A stretch of 64,000 nt of DNA. Source: Porphyra umbilicalis. Lineage: Eukaryota > Rhodophyta > Bangiophyceae > Bangiales > Bangiaceae. The stretch spans positions 124,001 through 188,000 of the forward strand of contig KV918771.1 in NCBI GenBank assembly GCA_002049455.2. Direction: 5' to 3'. The translations under genes and the position numbers were made by a program. The notes below the pieces were generated by a model. The model made no database searches, was not told the origin of the DNA, and saw only the letters and a list, made by a program, of their open reading frames with translations. This document shows positions 32,035 through 44,200 of this stretch, one piece after another (positions within the stretch are counted from its first letter, which is position 1; the number at the start of each line of letters is the position of its first letter).

Positions 32035-33546
32035 CTACGGGCTGCCAGCCGCCCCGTGCGGCGACGGCGTCGTGTACAGGTGGTCGACATCCGGCGCCGG
32101 CTCGGCCACGCCGACACCCAGTTCCGCCGCAGCGGCCTCGCGCTCCCCGCGCCGCGCCAGCACCCGCGCATAGTCGGTGGTTGGCGCGGCAGGGGCGACC
32201 GCCTTGGCCTCTGCCACCAACGATGGGGGCACGGCGCTGGGCGTCGTTACTGTCGCCCGCGACGCCACTGTCGCCTCGCTCGCGGGCGCGGCGCCAGTTT
32301 CGACTGCCCCGGCGCCCGCCGCGGCAGCGTCGACGGCCCCGTCCTTGACCGCCGTGGCAGTCCCAGCAGCCGCGCCGACGCCGCGCGCCGCCGCGTCTAC
32401 CGCCTGGCCGCCCACCTCGTGCGTCTTGGCGGCGGCGACGGCGGCCTTGTCGGCCACCACGTCCTTGGCGGCAACGGCGCCGCCGACGGCTTGGTCCTTG
32501 ACCGCCGCTGCAGCGCCAGTGACGGCGCCCACGCCGTGGACCGCCGCGTCCTTGGCGCGCACAGCAACGTCGGCGGCGGTCCCTGCGACGCTGCTGGCAG
32601 CGGCGACGGCCTTGTCCTTGACCGCCACGGCGGTCGCCACAGCCCCGCCGGCCACCTCGCGCGTCGTTTCCTGTGCAACGGCCGCTTCTTCCGTCGTCAC
32701 GTTGCGGCCGACAGCCGCCTTTTCCACGGCAACGTCACGGACCACCGCCGCCTTTTCCGCCGTCACGTCGCGCACCACCGCCGCCTTTTCCGCCGCCACG
32801 TCACGGACCGCCGCCGCCTTTTCCGCCGTCGCGTCCTTGGCGTCCGCGGCCGTCTTGACGACCGCCTCTTTCACGGCGGCAGCCTGCTCCACGACGCGCT
32901 CCTTGACAGCCGCAGCCGTGCCGACGAGCACGTCCTTGGCGGCCACCGCTTGGGCCACCACTGACGTCTTGGCGGCGGCGGCCTGCTCAGCGGCCACCTC
33001 CTTGGCGGCCGCCTCATTCTCCGCCGCCACATTCTTGACCGGCGCCCCGCCGGCGGGCCCGACCGGCGAGGGCGGCCCGGCGGCGTCCGCCGCCTCGGCC
33101 GGCACGGCTCGCTCGTCGGCACCCGGCAGCGGTGCTGCCGACGCACGCACCTCTGCCGCCACCGCGTCGGTGGCGGCCACCGCCCGCCCCGACCACCGCT
33201 GCCCCGTCGGCCACCGCCCCCCGCGCGGTGGCCGCCACGTCGGCGGGCGCTGCCGCGGCGGTGGTGGGGGTGCCGACGGCGCCGCCCGTGGCGGCCGCCA
33301 CGGCGCCCGACACGGTCGCCACCGCCGACCGCATCGACGCGGCGGCGGTCGCGAGGTAGCCGGGGGGGGCGGGGGGGGGGGGGGGGAGGCCCCGCCACTG
33401 GCGTCGCCGGCGGACGCCGCGGCGGCGCCCGCGGGCGACGCGCCCACGGCCGCCGCGTCGGTGGCCGTCGCGGGAGCGGCGGCGCCCATGGGGACGGGCG
33501 GGATGGACGTGCCGGCGGCGGCCGCCCCGTCGGTCGGCGGCGCCAT
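32035..33546 (-). CDS. LEA-like Ala/Lys/Glu repeat protein
   Basis: About 500 residues. From about residue 165 to 430 it is built of repeats around an 11-mer theme such as AAAVKEAVVKT, AAAVRDVAAEK and AAVVRDVTAEK. Charged residues recur at fixed spacing and there are no Cys, the pattern of group 3 LEA and related desiccation proteins that become amphipathic helices on drying. The C-terminus (DYARVLARRGEREAAAAELG) is less repetitive. I choose the ATG at 33546 (MAPPTDGAAAAGTS). The sense seems to switch frame at a long C-run (33361-33387) and back near 33200, where GYLATAAASMRSAVATVSG appears in another frame. These may be homopolymer errors, an intron or real damage. Function is inferred from composition only. 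Confidence 0.6.
   Translation of the reverse strand: MAPPTDGAAAAGTSIPPVPMGAAAPATATDAAAVGASPAGAAAASAGDASGGASPPPPPPPPATSRPPPRRCGRRWRPCRAPWRPPRAAPSAPPPPPRQRPPTWRPPRGGRWPTGQRWSGRAVAATDAVAAEVRASAAPLPGADERAVPAEAADAAGPPSPVGPAGGAPVKNVAAENEAAAKEVAAEQAAAAKTSVVAQAVAAKDVLVGTAAAVKERVVEQAAAVKEAVVKTAADAKDATAEKAAAVRDVAAEKAAVVRDVTAEKAAVVRDVAVEKAAVGRNVTTEEAAVAQETTREVAGGAVATAVAVKDKAVAAASSVAGTAADVAVRAKDAAVHGVGAVTGAAAAVKDQAVGGAVAAKDVVADKAAVAAAKTHEVGGQAVDAAARGVGAAAGTATAVKDGAVDAAAAGAGAVETGAAPASEATVASRATVTTPSAVPPSLVAEAKAVAPAAPTTDYARVLARRGEREAAAAELGVGVAEPAPDVDHLYTTPSPHGAAGSP
33361..33387. repeat. Poly-G tract inside the LEA-like gene
   Basis: Eight G, one C, then sixteen G on the plus strand (poly-Pro codons on minus). 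The sensible reading frame differs on either side of it. Confidence 0.8.
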
Positions 33547-33929
33547 GGGGTGGGGGCGGGAAGGGGGGGGGGACGACCGCAAGGGCGGCGCGCGAGGCGC
33601 GTCGACCGACGGGCAGGCAACGGCCGGGCGGCAGCGACGGCGGTGGGGCGGGTCGACGGCCGACGGGGCAGAGACGGCGGCGACGCGTCGGCGCGCGGGG
33701 CGGACGACGGCGACGCGTCGGCCGGATGAGCAGAGGCGGCCCACCCGCCGGTGCACGCGGGCGGGCCGACGTGCGCCCTTTGGACGGCACGGGCGGCAGT
33801 CGCGCGCTGTGCGCGCGGCGCAAGCGCCGCGTCGGCGGCGGCGGCGCGCCCGCCGCGACGTCCACTGCCGTGGCCGCGCCGCGGGGGTGCCCCGGCCCCA
33901 GCCATCGAAGTCGACAGCGGCGGGCGGGC

Positions 33930-34006
33930 GGCAAAGCGGCGCGCCGGGCGAGCCGCAAAGCGGCGCGCCGGGCGAGCCGCAAAGCGGCGCGCCGGGCGAG
34001 CCGCGA
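33930..34006. repeat. 24-bp tandem repeat
   Basis: Three units of AAAGCGGCGCGCCGGGCGAG followed by CCGC, upstream of the LEA-like gene. 33547-34500 has no other supported feature. Confidence 0.85.
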
Positions 34007-34500
34007 CGCATGCAAAGGCGGCCGCGTCTGCACGCGCCCCATTGCACAGATCCCTCGCTCGGTACTATTGCAGGATGCCCAATTTTGGCCGATCCGAACA
34101 GGAACACGAACACAAGGGGTCCTTTGCTCTTCAATTCTTAGTTGCCCTCGCCGTCCTCAAAATGGCGTGTAGGATCTCAGGAGAAACGGACCCACGTTCT
34201 ATTCTAGATATTAAACCTCTAGAATCGATCGTGGGGGCCGTTTCCAACGCCTGAGAGGGGGTAGAGTTGCAAACGAATTAGATCCAAATCCCCCTCCTGA
34301 CGCCATTGCGATGGGGCCACTTTCCGCGCCTTGTGCTGCTCATGTTCAATTTATCACCCGATTTGAAGCCATTGTAGCCTCCTCATTGCTCGGGGGGACC
34401 TCGCATTCACGCGATAAAACGGTCACACATGCCATGTGGCGGGGCGGGGGGCAGCGAACGGCGGCCCCTATACTGGGTGCCGGCTGCCGGTCTACCGCTG

Positions 34501-35236
34501 CCGGCATGCCCATGAGCGACCGCGCCGCTGGCGCCGCCCCGCCGGAAGCCCAGGCGGCCGTCGTGGTGGCCGCGGCTGCGCGCGCCGCGGCCGAAAGGCG
34601 CGGGGACGTGGCGCCGTCGGCGGCCGTGTCGACAGCCGAGCGGGCGGGGAGCGCCTCCGCCGCCGCCGCCACCACCACCGCCGCCGCCGGCTGCCAAGCC
34701 GCGTCACGCGGGGCGGTGCCGGGGGGGGCCGCCCCGTCGGTCGCGGCGGGGGGGAGAGACGTAGCGTCGGCACCCCCCCCGCCAGCACCCGATGGCCACC
34801 GGCACAGGGCGCCGCGGCCAGTGGTGCGCGGCGCCGCGGTGGCGGAGTGGAGTGAGGCAGCCTATGCGTGTCACGCCGCGGTACCCCCCCCCCACCAGCA
34901 AGGGCCGCCACGCTGTCGCCGTCGGCGGCGGCGGAGATCGCGGCGGCCGCTACCGCTACCTCCCCAGCCACCGACCACCGCACCGCGCGCTGCGCCGTGC
35001 CGCATATGGGAGATAACCGGCAGGCAGTGACGGGACTGGACGGCGCAGCGTCGCGAGCACCGCGCCCGCTGGTGGCCCCAGCGGGTGGCAGCATGATCGT
35101 CGCCCCCGTTGCGGGCGCCGCGGCGATACCCGCCTCCACCGAAGCCGGGGACCGCCACGCCGCCGGTGCCTCCGTGCTGGAGCTCGCGGGCGCTGGTGCA
35201 GCAGCGGCGGCCTTTTCCGCGTCTGTAAACGGGTGA
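34501..35236 (+). other. Ala-rich low-complexity open region, doubtful gene
   Basis: A plus-strand frame from the ATG at 34506 reads MPMSDRAAGAAPPEAQ, continuing Ala-rich to about 34880. A second frame (34868-35236) carries AVTGLDGAASRAPRPLVAPA and LELAGAGAAAAAFSASVNG. Minus-strand frames of similar length overlap. No domain is recognisable and composition alone could produce these frames. Confidence 0.2.
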
Positions 35237-35779
35237 GGATAATCCTCGTCACCGTCGGCGGCAGTGGCGGCGGCCCAGTCTACGGGGATTGCTGCACCGC
35301 CGCCGCCCCCACCGTGGTACCAAGCACGGATTAAACATGCCTGGCCCACTTTTTGGGGTGGCCACCCAGCAGGCGGAAGCCGGGCAGGGTGACCCAGGGG
35401 CGGTCGCCTCCGCTCCGCGAAACCCCCGCTGAGGTGCTGTGTTACCGCGCAGTGCTGGGGCCGGTGAGGGTGCGGCAGGAAAAGGTACGTGCCCTGACGC
35501 CTCCCACACATCCGCCCCCACCGGTGCCGTGGTGCTGACAGCAGCGGTAGCTGCCGGACCGCTCGCTGCATCGCGGCCACCGACGCCGCGTGCAGAGGCG
35601 CATGTTCCCGCGCCACCTTCGCCGCACCGACGTCGGCCGTAGTTGCCGGCAGGACAATGGGCGGCTGTGATGGCAGCAGCAGCGGGCACCGCAGCCACGC
35701 CGCGGCAGCGGTTCTCACGCAATGCTCGCATGTGCGGAAAAGCACTGTTGCAGGATGCATATCGGTGCAAAACAGCATT

Positions 35780-36050
35780 TTGGTGTAAGTTTCAGTCCAT
35801 TCTGACTGTATAGGCGTAATCAGGGACGTCACATTACCCAGAGGAAATGATGAAGTCAAGGGCCGCACGACTTTTGTTTTTGACACCCTACTGTCCCAAG
35901 ACGTGTTGCCCTTGCCCACTCGGCATGTCCATGGCATCCTCCGCGTTTTATCAGACGTCCGACACAAAAAGAACACCCCGTCACAATCAACCGAAGAGCT
36001 CAAGTAGGATGGAGGACAATCCCTGGTCACGTCGGTGTGCTCAGAATAGT
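35780..36050 (+). pseudogene. Unidentified coding fragment
   Basis: One plus-strand frame reads GVIRDVTLPRGNDEVKGRTT, then FDTLLSQDVLPLPTRHVHGI and LRVLSDVRHKKNTPSQSTEE, with normal amino-acid balance before a stop codon. The minus strand is open across the same stretch, so the strand is not certain. No family is recognised. Confidence 0.25.
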
Positions 36051-36149
36051 ACCATAAGGGCTCCTTCATGCTCATATGACACCCTACTTGCTGCCCTTCA
36101 CGCGTGCCCCGCGACCGATGTGAGCTTGAAGCGAAGTTGGTCTGAGTGA

Positions 36150-37575
36150 ATCTTGTAGAATACTCTAATCAGGTCCAGTGGTCAAAAGTTTTCTATTCAA
36201 CGTCGAGACGATGTGCAGCCTGAGTACAGCACGACACAACCGCAGCTCCTTGCATGCAACTACCATTGATAGGCCTCAGAACGCTTGACACCTGACCGAC
36301 ACGGCTCCCAAGGCAGTAACCATGCCACGAGACTTCAGTAACATACGTCCAGTGAAAGCTGTCATCTAGACAGTATCTGATTGTCTGTTGATGGTCGCTG
36401 TTCGGCCGATTAGCTACAAACTCTGGCGCAGGATCTTCCCATGGGGCCCGTCAATCCGAGACGAGGGTCACTGCCCGCACGCCGCCATGGTCTCACAGCT
36501 CCCCCCTCCCGATCCTCATATACGAGCAAGTGATAGCTCATACGTTCGCACAATGGGGGAAGGACCTAGGTGGAGTACACACGTGAGTGGAAGTAGCATG
36601 AGGTCACCGTTGTCGTGCCCGCCGTTGCGGCGGTAGCCAGCCATGGGGGATGTACTTGGCCACCTGCTGTGGAATGCTCCGGTGGACCGGACCACCGCTG
36701 TGCGCGTGCCAGCGAGAATAAACTAGGAGCTCATTGCTGGACTGTCCTGGATTGTACGTCAAAGCAGTGCCAACACTGGCCAGTCCAATGGATCACGTGC
36801 GTTTTTCTGGCATTGCCCCATCTTGTGGATACCGAATGTGCCTTCTGTTCCTGCCTATAGCGATTCCCATTGCTTTTTGTTGGAAACAGCACTGCGGCCG
36901 GTCTCCCATACTGTACTCTGTTCTTTCTGACCAGCTGGAAACAATACGGGAATTCTATCTTCGCGCGTCTCTTCTTGTCCAGCAGGACCTCCTTGGCAGA
37001 TGACACGTCGGCAGCGGCCGGGTGGGCGGCCAGGCAGGAAGACACACAAAACGAGAAACACTTGTAGTGGCGACGGGCTGTCAGTGGGGAGAAGGGCAGG
37101 GACGGCCGCGGTAGCCGAGGAGTGGGGTGCGGTGCGGCACTGACACAGCACTGGTGGGGCAATGGTATCGGCCACGTCAGCTCCTCTGCACGTGTCAGGC
37201 CAGTGTGCGTCGAAATTGACGACCCGCCCACAATGCCAATTTGCGCCCCCGAGCCCCCCTAGCACGCCGCTCAGCTCCCCCCGACCCCCCACCAAACCCC
37301 CCCAAACCCCACCAACCCGGCCTCCAACCCCCCCCCCAACCCCCCCCCAAGCACCCCCCCAGCACCCCCCTTATCCCTCGAATCCCCCCCCCCTCCCCAG
37401 CACCTCCCCAGGGAGCCCCCACGATCTCTTGTAGCCCCACCCACGATCTCTTGTAGCCCACGTGTCATCGTGGGTCGTTTTTTTCGACATACGACCCCCA
37501 AAATGGCGTGTCCGGCCGACCACTGCGGACAGCCACCCCAGCGCACCCCCCTACCGCTGATGCACGCCATGATGC
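36150..37575. other. No gene seen; C-rich tract
   Basis: Ordinary sequence to about 37240, then a strongly C-biased, G-poor tract at 37243-37440 (CCCCCCAACCCC-like). A short direct repeat ACGATCTCTTGTAGCCCAC occurs twice at about 37421-37461. Confidence 0.5.
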
Positions 37576-37664
37576 CCCACCACTAGGGGTGGGCAATCGG
37601 TTGGCTGGGCTAAATCGATAAATTGGGCTTCAGTCACAACCGATGATCGATTTCAAATCGATCT

Positions 37665-38370
37665 TTCCTGGCCTTTAGGACAGGGTGCTCTCAAAGTGTA
37701 GTGATGCACACATATACTTAGATCACGGGACTTGCTCTCCGTTTCAGAGGTGGAAATCTGCATTCGTGTCCTCAGGGATCTGAGAGCGTGTCAGCGTTGG
37801 AAGGGTCGCGATAACGCTAAAAGAAAATAGAGTTAAGTGGCTGAGAAGGACTGTCCTGCCACAGGGGTCACACGGCGCCTGCCCCCCTGCCCCCCCCCAC
37901 CGCCCCGAGTTGCGCGCGGCGACCGCGCGCGGCGACTTCCGGGGTTCGACCCGCCCACGATGACCAGCGGGTGATCGTGCCTGCGCGCCAGCTTCTGTAG
38001 CGGCGGCTCGTCGGCATTTTCTGACGCCATCGAGCAGCGCGGTTGGAGGCGCCCCGTCGCGCAGCAATCGGTCCCACCCGCCCGCCCGTGCGCCGTGTCG
38101 GCCGCCCCGCCCGCCGTGTGCAGGTACGCTGCGCGGCGGAGTGACGGCCCCTCTGTTGGGCGTCGCGCGACGCCGGCGGGCCGCCGCCGCTGCCGTGGCG
38201 GCGGCGGCACCCCTTTCCCCGCCCCACGCGCCCCCCGCCACGGCAACGTGGCTGTACGTGCCCCCGTGCGCGCTCGAGGCCATGGGGCGGGCCGGCGTGC
38301 CCCGTGTCGATGCGTCGCCGAGCGCGCCACCGCCCTGAAGGCCAGGGTATTCCACGCACGTGCCTGGAAT
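37665..38370 (+). repeat. Family A dispersed repeat, copy 6 (full length)
   Basis: Starts TTCCTGGCCTTTAGGACAGG and ends CACGTGCCTGGAAT. Nested in the hAT element, about 80 bp from its left end. Contains GGGGTTCGACCCGCCC near 37940, which resembles a Pol III B box. Confidence 0.82.
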
Positions 38371-38554
38371 TTTCACCTGCCGCCAGCGAGGCTTGCACGC
38401 AGCGGAAAACAGGTGGATGGAGGTGACTCTGCAGGCACTTGTCTTTGGCTGTTGCTCTCGTAGAAATCGACGGTACGCATAATCGTCCACCCATTCGTGC
38501 CTGTCCAGCATCACCCTCGCGCTGGTCCCGGTCGTTCCTTTCTTCGGGTCCCCA

Positions 38555-38770
38555 GCACCCTGCCTTGCTCTTTTGAGTCACCCCCGCTCCCCGCCTTGCT
38601 CTTCGGCGCCTCCCCCGCTCCCCGTCTTGCTTTTCGGCGCCTCCCCCACTCCCCGCCTCGCTTTTCGGCGTCTGCCCCGCTCGCGGCCTTGCCTGTCTGC
38701 TCCTCTCCCGCTCCCAGCCTTGCCTCTCGGCGCCTCCCCCGCACCCCCCCGTCGCTTCTCGGCGCCTCCC
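38555..38770. repeat. 30-bp C-rich minisatellite
   Basis: About seven degenerate units of CGCTCCCCGCCTTGCTCTTC followed by GGCGCCTCCC, inside the hAT element. Confidence 0.8.
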
Positions 38771-39526
38771 TCTGGCGTGCACCATTGGCGTTCTACCGCG
38801 TTATGTCCGATAGCGTGCTCATCTATTAAACGCGACCATCACTCCCCGTGGGTCCTTGTACTCGATGACGAAGTACGCATAAACAGAACTCCTCTTCTTC
38901 ACCATAAGCACTGGCCCCCACAGGAAACCGTCTCCCGACCGCCAGTCTGATTCTTGTGTATGGGAAAGGCCGCCAGCGTACTGGGCAGAGGGGCCAGCGC
39001 TGGGCACGGTGGCAACCTGGCTCGACTGGGGCGGCACAGACAGCGTCGACATGGTCAGGGGAGTTGGACGTCAGGCATGAACCCGTGATGCGCTTTAAGA
39101 AAGTCGTGGGGTAGTGGAGGGAACCGCATTCGGTGACGAGCGCCTGTGTACGGGAGGAGTAGGGGTTCGAAGACAAGCTGTCAACGCTGCACCAAGACTT
39201 GCGTGCCCGATGGGACCATCCCACAGCATTCTGGCCGAAACGCGTTACGTATCCTCGCACGAACGAGCGAGAGCAACCAGCAGTTGCCAAGCGTCAGCTC
39301 GGCAAGCCACCAGCTTCGAAGTGACCGATAACGGCTAAGTCTGGTGTTCCGAATCCGAAGTGGTGTCAATTATGTGCTCCGGCAATATTTATGCTCGTAT
39401 TTATTTGAAAATTGGTTGCTCCGATTTATCGACTCCCAAATCGATATCCTGTCGATTTTTTTTTTGGCCCGATTAACCGATTCATACCCGATTCCAATTA
39501 ATTACTTGCCCATCCCTATCCACCAC

Positions 39527-40385
39527 CCCCCCAGGCAGCGCTCGTGCGGGCGCCCTTGCCACTGAGGCACCGTCAGCTTCTGCTTGAATCCCCATCGACG
39601 GGGGTGTTCGGTGGGCATCGGGGCCCACCGGATCGGGTGCCCGGTTGGAACTGATGGGCGTCCCATGGGGCGATTTGCCCGGTGGGCCCGAGCTTCATCG
39701 GGCTCCATCGGCGCAAGTCACGAGACCGAAAAGACTGACAGCCTCTGAGAGGCCAATCAGAAGACGAAGAGACAGAGGCCGCTCTTCGAGCCTTGAAGTG
39801 GGAATGACAAGCGCAATTCTCAAGTGGATATTGCCACCAGGATTTGAGCGCGGGTGGGGAAACCAACAGGAAACAAGCGCCCTCGTGACGGTCCGTGTTC
39901 TTGTAAGTTTTCTTTGCCACACATTCGTAGCTCAGCTATGGCAAAAAGCGAACCGTGCGCCTCATGGTTGAAAACACAACAATGCGTACATGAGGATGCA
40001 TACGCGAGTGATCACACAGAAGGTCGTGCAACTCGGACGGGTGCCGCCAGAAAAATAGCATGGGTAGCTCCAAAGAACATCGAGGCGGCGTTCGAGATAG
40101 CCGAAGAGGCGGAGGCCTGAGCACTGTCTGGGTAATCCCACGGCCGCGGGCGCATCTACCTACATGACAGGCGCTCGTCGGCGTTGAGGCCAACGCTGCA
40201 TATAGAGCCCGACCGGGCTGGACCACCCCCTCGCCCCGGCCGCAATCGCGGCCAGAACGCGCTCGCACCCCCCGTGCGTACGGCACCCCCGCCGCCCCCG
40301 ACGTCGCCCCTGTGGCGCTGAGACCCCCGCCGCCCCCCCCGCCCTACTCGCGCCCTGCCCACCCGCAGCGCCACTTCCACCGCCG
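39527..40385. other. No gene seen
   Basis: Mixed sequence with no recognisable frame. Confidence 0.4.
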
Positions 40386-40979
40386 ATGCCACCGCCATTG
40401 CCATTAGTTCCGCCAATGACGCCCCCGCCCCCGCCCGTACGGCGCCGCCGCCGACGCCGCTTATGCCACGCCCGCGGCGCTTTGTTGGCTCGGTCGCCCC
40501 TCTCGCCCGCGCCGCGGCAACGACCCCTCCCCCCCCCCGCCCCCGTTCCTACAGCGTCCCCGTTCCCCCCGCAGCTGCGGCCGCGGCCGCCGCGGCCGCC
40601 GCCGCCGCCGCTGCTTCCGCCCATTTGGCCCCGGCCCCTGCCCCTGTGGCGCCCCCGTCCCAATCGCCGCCACCAAACGTGTGGCACTGCCGCCTCCCGC
40701 GCCTATGCCGCCCCCACCCTCCGCGCCCCCGCTCCTACGGCGTCCCCGTTCCCCCCGCAGCTGTGGCCGCGGCCGTGGCCGCCGCCGCCGCCGTCGTTGA
40801 TCCCGCTCAAGACCGCGCACCTCCACGTCTATGGCGCTCCCAACCCCACCCCCCCGCTCCCGCCTCAACGGCTCCCTCGCCCTCACCGCGGGCCTCGTCT
40901 GCCGCTGCCACCGCAGCCGCCACCGCTAACGCCAGATAGGACGTCACGTAGGCCCCTTACGCCACCCACCTGCCACTAA
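40386..40979 (+). other. Pro/Arg-rich low-complexity open region
   Basis: A 197-codon frame of mostly Pro, Arg and Leu. A block of about 60 bp (CCGTTCCCCCCGCAGCTG core) is duplicated at about 40539 and 40727, showing local tandem duplication. Other frames are equally open. It could encode a Pro-rich extracellular protein, but compositional bias explains it as well. Confidence 0.2.
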
Positions 40980-41227
40980 CACTCCAGCACGCACCTCCCT
41001 TCGTCCTCACAACCAGCACCGTGAGTGTACGGCAGTGCACCGCCACCACCGCGGACATGAGTGTCACGAAAAAAAGACATCCACGCTGTAGAGAGTATGC
41101 CAACCGCATGCAACCTACCTCGTGTAAGAACAAAGCAGCGCTCTCCGTCCACATGCGCTGCCACACTGAATCCGAAACCCTCGACGCCAGCTCCGACGTT
41201 GTCCCCTCAGATCAAAATGACCTCACC

Positions 41228-44200
41228 CTACTCATTGTCCTCATCGCCGTCGTCGTCCTCAACGCCGTCGTCGTCCTCATCGCCGTCGTCGTCCTCATCG
41301 CCGTCGTTGTCCTCATCGCCGTCGTCGTCGCCGTCGCTGTCGCCCTCGTCGCCGTCCTCGTCAACATCGAGGTCGGCGCCCTCCTCATCGCTCGCAGCAG
41401 CACGTTTGGAACCCACGTTCGCACCGGCGCCCACGCTGAACCCAGGTTCTTCGAGATCAATCTCCTCCTCCTCAAGATGCGATCTCGCGCCAACGGACCC
41501 ACTATCGTCGTCGGAGATTTCCGACGACGCCCCCTCCTTGGAGGCCGCCTGGTTCTCCGTTTTTAGTAGACGAGCATTGGCGACGGCATCGGCAGCGTCA
41601 GCTTCAACCTTGCAGCGGTTCTTGTTGGCCCCGTCTACAAGGAGCAGACCGTTGTTCATCTTTCCATTGATGGGGAGCCACTTGTGCAGCCGCCACAGCT
41701 CCGCGGCAAACTGCTCGTACATCCAGTCCGCCACGCCGCACCGACGCCGCGAGCGGATGCCGGCTTCCTTCTCGAGGTAGTCGCGGATGACGGCCGCAGG
41801 CAGGCACACGTGCCCCAACGTGCAGCAGCTGTACTCCACCTCATTGAAGGTCTGGGGCTCGACTATGCTCTCCGCGACGCCCAGAAAGCGGAGCAGGTTG
41901 GCGACTGCCGCCATGAGCGACTTAAACCACGTAGGGGTCTTGGCGTAGGCGTCGTCCTTGAGCCATTTCTTGGCCGTGTTGGCGCGTTTCAGCTTCTCCG
42001 CCTCGGCAGCCTCTTTCTCCTTGTTGGAGACGGCCGTCTTGCCCTTTGCAGCCTTCTTTGTGCTCGTTTTGGCGGTCCTGTTTCCGCCGGCCTTGCTGAC
42101 CTTCTTTACGCTGCTGTTAAAGGGCTGCTGCTTCGCACCCTTCGACATGCGCTTGCGCCTCGCCGGCGTCCTAACCTCAGCAATATGGCACCAGGCCTCC
42201 AGCACCTTTGCCTTGAGCAGTTGGCCAAACTGGGACTTGCAGCTCACGATGAGCGAAGACACGCACATCTCCTTGACACTGATCTTGTCCAGGGCTTGTC
42301 AGGATATGCATTTCGAGGCGAAATAGGATACGGATACACGCCGATGCGGTGTATCTGATTACGGATAAATCGCTTAACTAAGATCCGGATGCGGATATCT
42401 GCCTCCGAAACCGGATTATTACGTAGATTATATCCGTATCTGAGTACGATTATCGTATCCGATTATATTCCTACAAGTCCGTCAGGCCGCACAATTAGGG
42501 CCAGAGAAAGACGCCATTCAGACACTTGTTGAGTGCTAAATGGACAACAAGTACGACGTGATTTTCACATTTGATGTGTGCGCCCCAACGGGCGCGGTCC
42601 AGGCAGTTCCCCGCCGTTTTTGAAAACGGTCGTCAGATAGTCCGTTCTGAAACTCGTGTCACACTTTGCTGATATCGCAAGCGGGCCGAGTCACGTGCTT
42701 GAACGGTTTCTTTCGGGTCGGGCGGGATTGCCGCTTGTCGCTGCAACATGCTTGCACACGAATCTCCCGATGGTCGGATTGGGAAAAGAGAGGTCGACTG
42801 CGTTGTACCGGAATTCTGGCGGCCCGAGAAGTTTAATAATCTTGTATATCCCTGTATCCTGCCTCTCATATCTGGAATACGGATCTGATATAATCTTGTA
42901 ATTTTTGTCGGACAGGATCGATATATCCTCTTTTCTCTTTCTCATAATGCATTTAGAATATGCGTCCCCTGCGCGTATCCGAAGTGGATACGGATATAAT
43001 GCATGGATATATTCCTCAGTGATATATCCATGACAACCCCTGATCTTGTCCCGCCGCGGGAAGGTGCGGATGCTCAGCGCGTACGTATTGGCCTCCTATT
43101 CGTTCATATCGTGCACCTCCATGATGGCGCGCACGCTATCCTCGTAGCTGGGCGACCCGCTCGGGTAGACGCGCGTGCTGACGTCCGTCAGGCCCATGTC
43201 CTCCTTCATGCGCTGCTTCATGCGCTGCTTGAAGGACGTGCGTGCAACGTCCATGTCGGTGAAGCTCTCATGGGCGAGCGCGAGCTTCTGCTTGAGCATC
43301 GCTTCGGTGCCGTCGTTCACGTCGGCGGGCACCTTCTTGGTTTCCTTCATGTCCGCCGCGCCCTTCTCGATCTTGTTGTTGACGTTCGTCAACCCGCCCG
43401 CCATGCGGTCAATTGACTGTCCCTGCGCGTCAACCGTTTTCCGTACCTGGGACAGAGCACCCTTTATGTCCTTAACGTCTGTGCGCGTCATGGCGATATC
43501 GTCGCGAAGAGGGGCCAAAGCCGCCGCGACTACCTGCTTCAACGTTTCCTTCGGGATGTACAGCATGTGGCTCGCCGGCTGCCCACCCAGAGGCATGTTG
43601 ACATCAATTAGCATGCTGCTCAGCTCTTAGGAACCCTACAGCTCGTTCGTCTGCTTAGCGGCCGCCTTGCTGGCACCAGCACCCTTCCGGTATTTGGCAG
43701 GAGCCGCGCACTGGCTGCCAGCTGGAGTCTTCGCGCCCGCCTTACGCTTGCCGGCCACCTTGCGCATCGCGGAGCGAGCCGACCGCTGAGAGGGAGTCTT
43801 GGGCCCAGCGACGGCTTGGCCCGGTACAGGCGATGCGGGCGGGCTCACGATCACAACTGAGGGCTCCGCCATGGTCGACAGGGGGGGCGGCGGCGGCGGC
43901 TGGGAGAAGCGTTGCGCGTGTCACACCGCAGGATGAGGCGCACCGGCACCAGTGAGAGCAGCCCGAACAGAGGAGGCCCCGCGGTGCGGCGCCTGCTGTA
44001 CCTGGAGCGCTGAGGTGTGTGTTGAGCTTCGAATGCGCCTGCGCGCGCTGCGGCGGCATCGGCGCGAGTCCCGTCGGTAGCACCACATGGCCAGCTGACA
44101 CGGCCGGTGGCATGGCAATTGTCGCCGGCGCCCCACCAATGAAGGCATTTGGGTGCACCCCGCTGCCATGCGCACCTTGAGACGCCGCCCAATTGATGCC

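Larger units (their letters stand above)
37584..39518. mobile_element. hAT-type element, 1.9 kb, TSD CCCACCAC/TCCACCAC
   Basis: The left end TAGGGGTGGGCAATCGG and inverted right end TAGGGATGGGCAAGTAA are typical hAT termini. Flanks are CCCACCAC (37576-37583) and TCCACCAC (39519-39526), identical in 7 of 8 positions. Both subterminal regions are AT-rich with ATCGAT/GATTTATCGA motifs. It contains a full family A copy (37665-38370), which must be younger, and a 30-bp minisatellite. No hAT transposase is visible. A short minus frame at 38819-39052 (DGFLWGPVLMVKKRSSVYAY) is unidentified. Confidence 0.82.

Noticed and set aside
32177-34141. 654-codon plus-strand frame opposite the LEA-like gene
   Set aside because: Ala/Thr-rich antisense shadow of the repeat; the minus strand has the charged 11-mer periodicity.
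34492-36075. 527-codon minus-strand frame
   Set aside because: Composition changes abruptly along it, no domain, and plus-strand frames compete over the same span.
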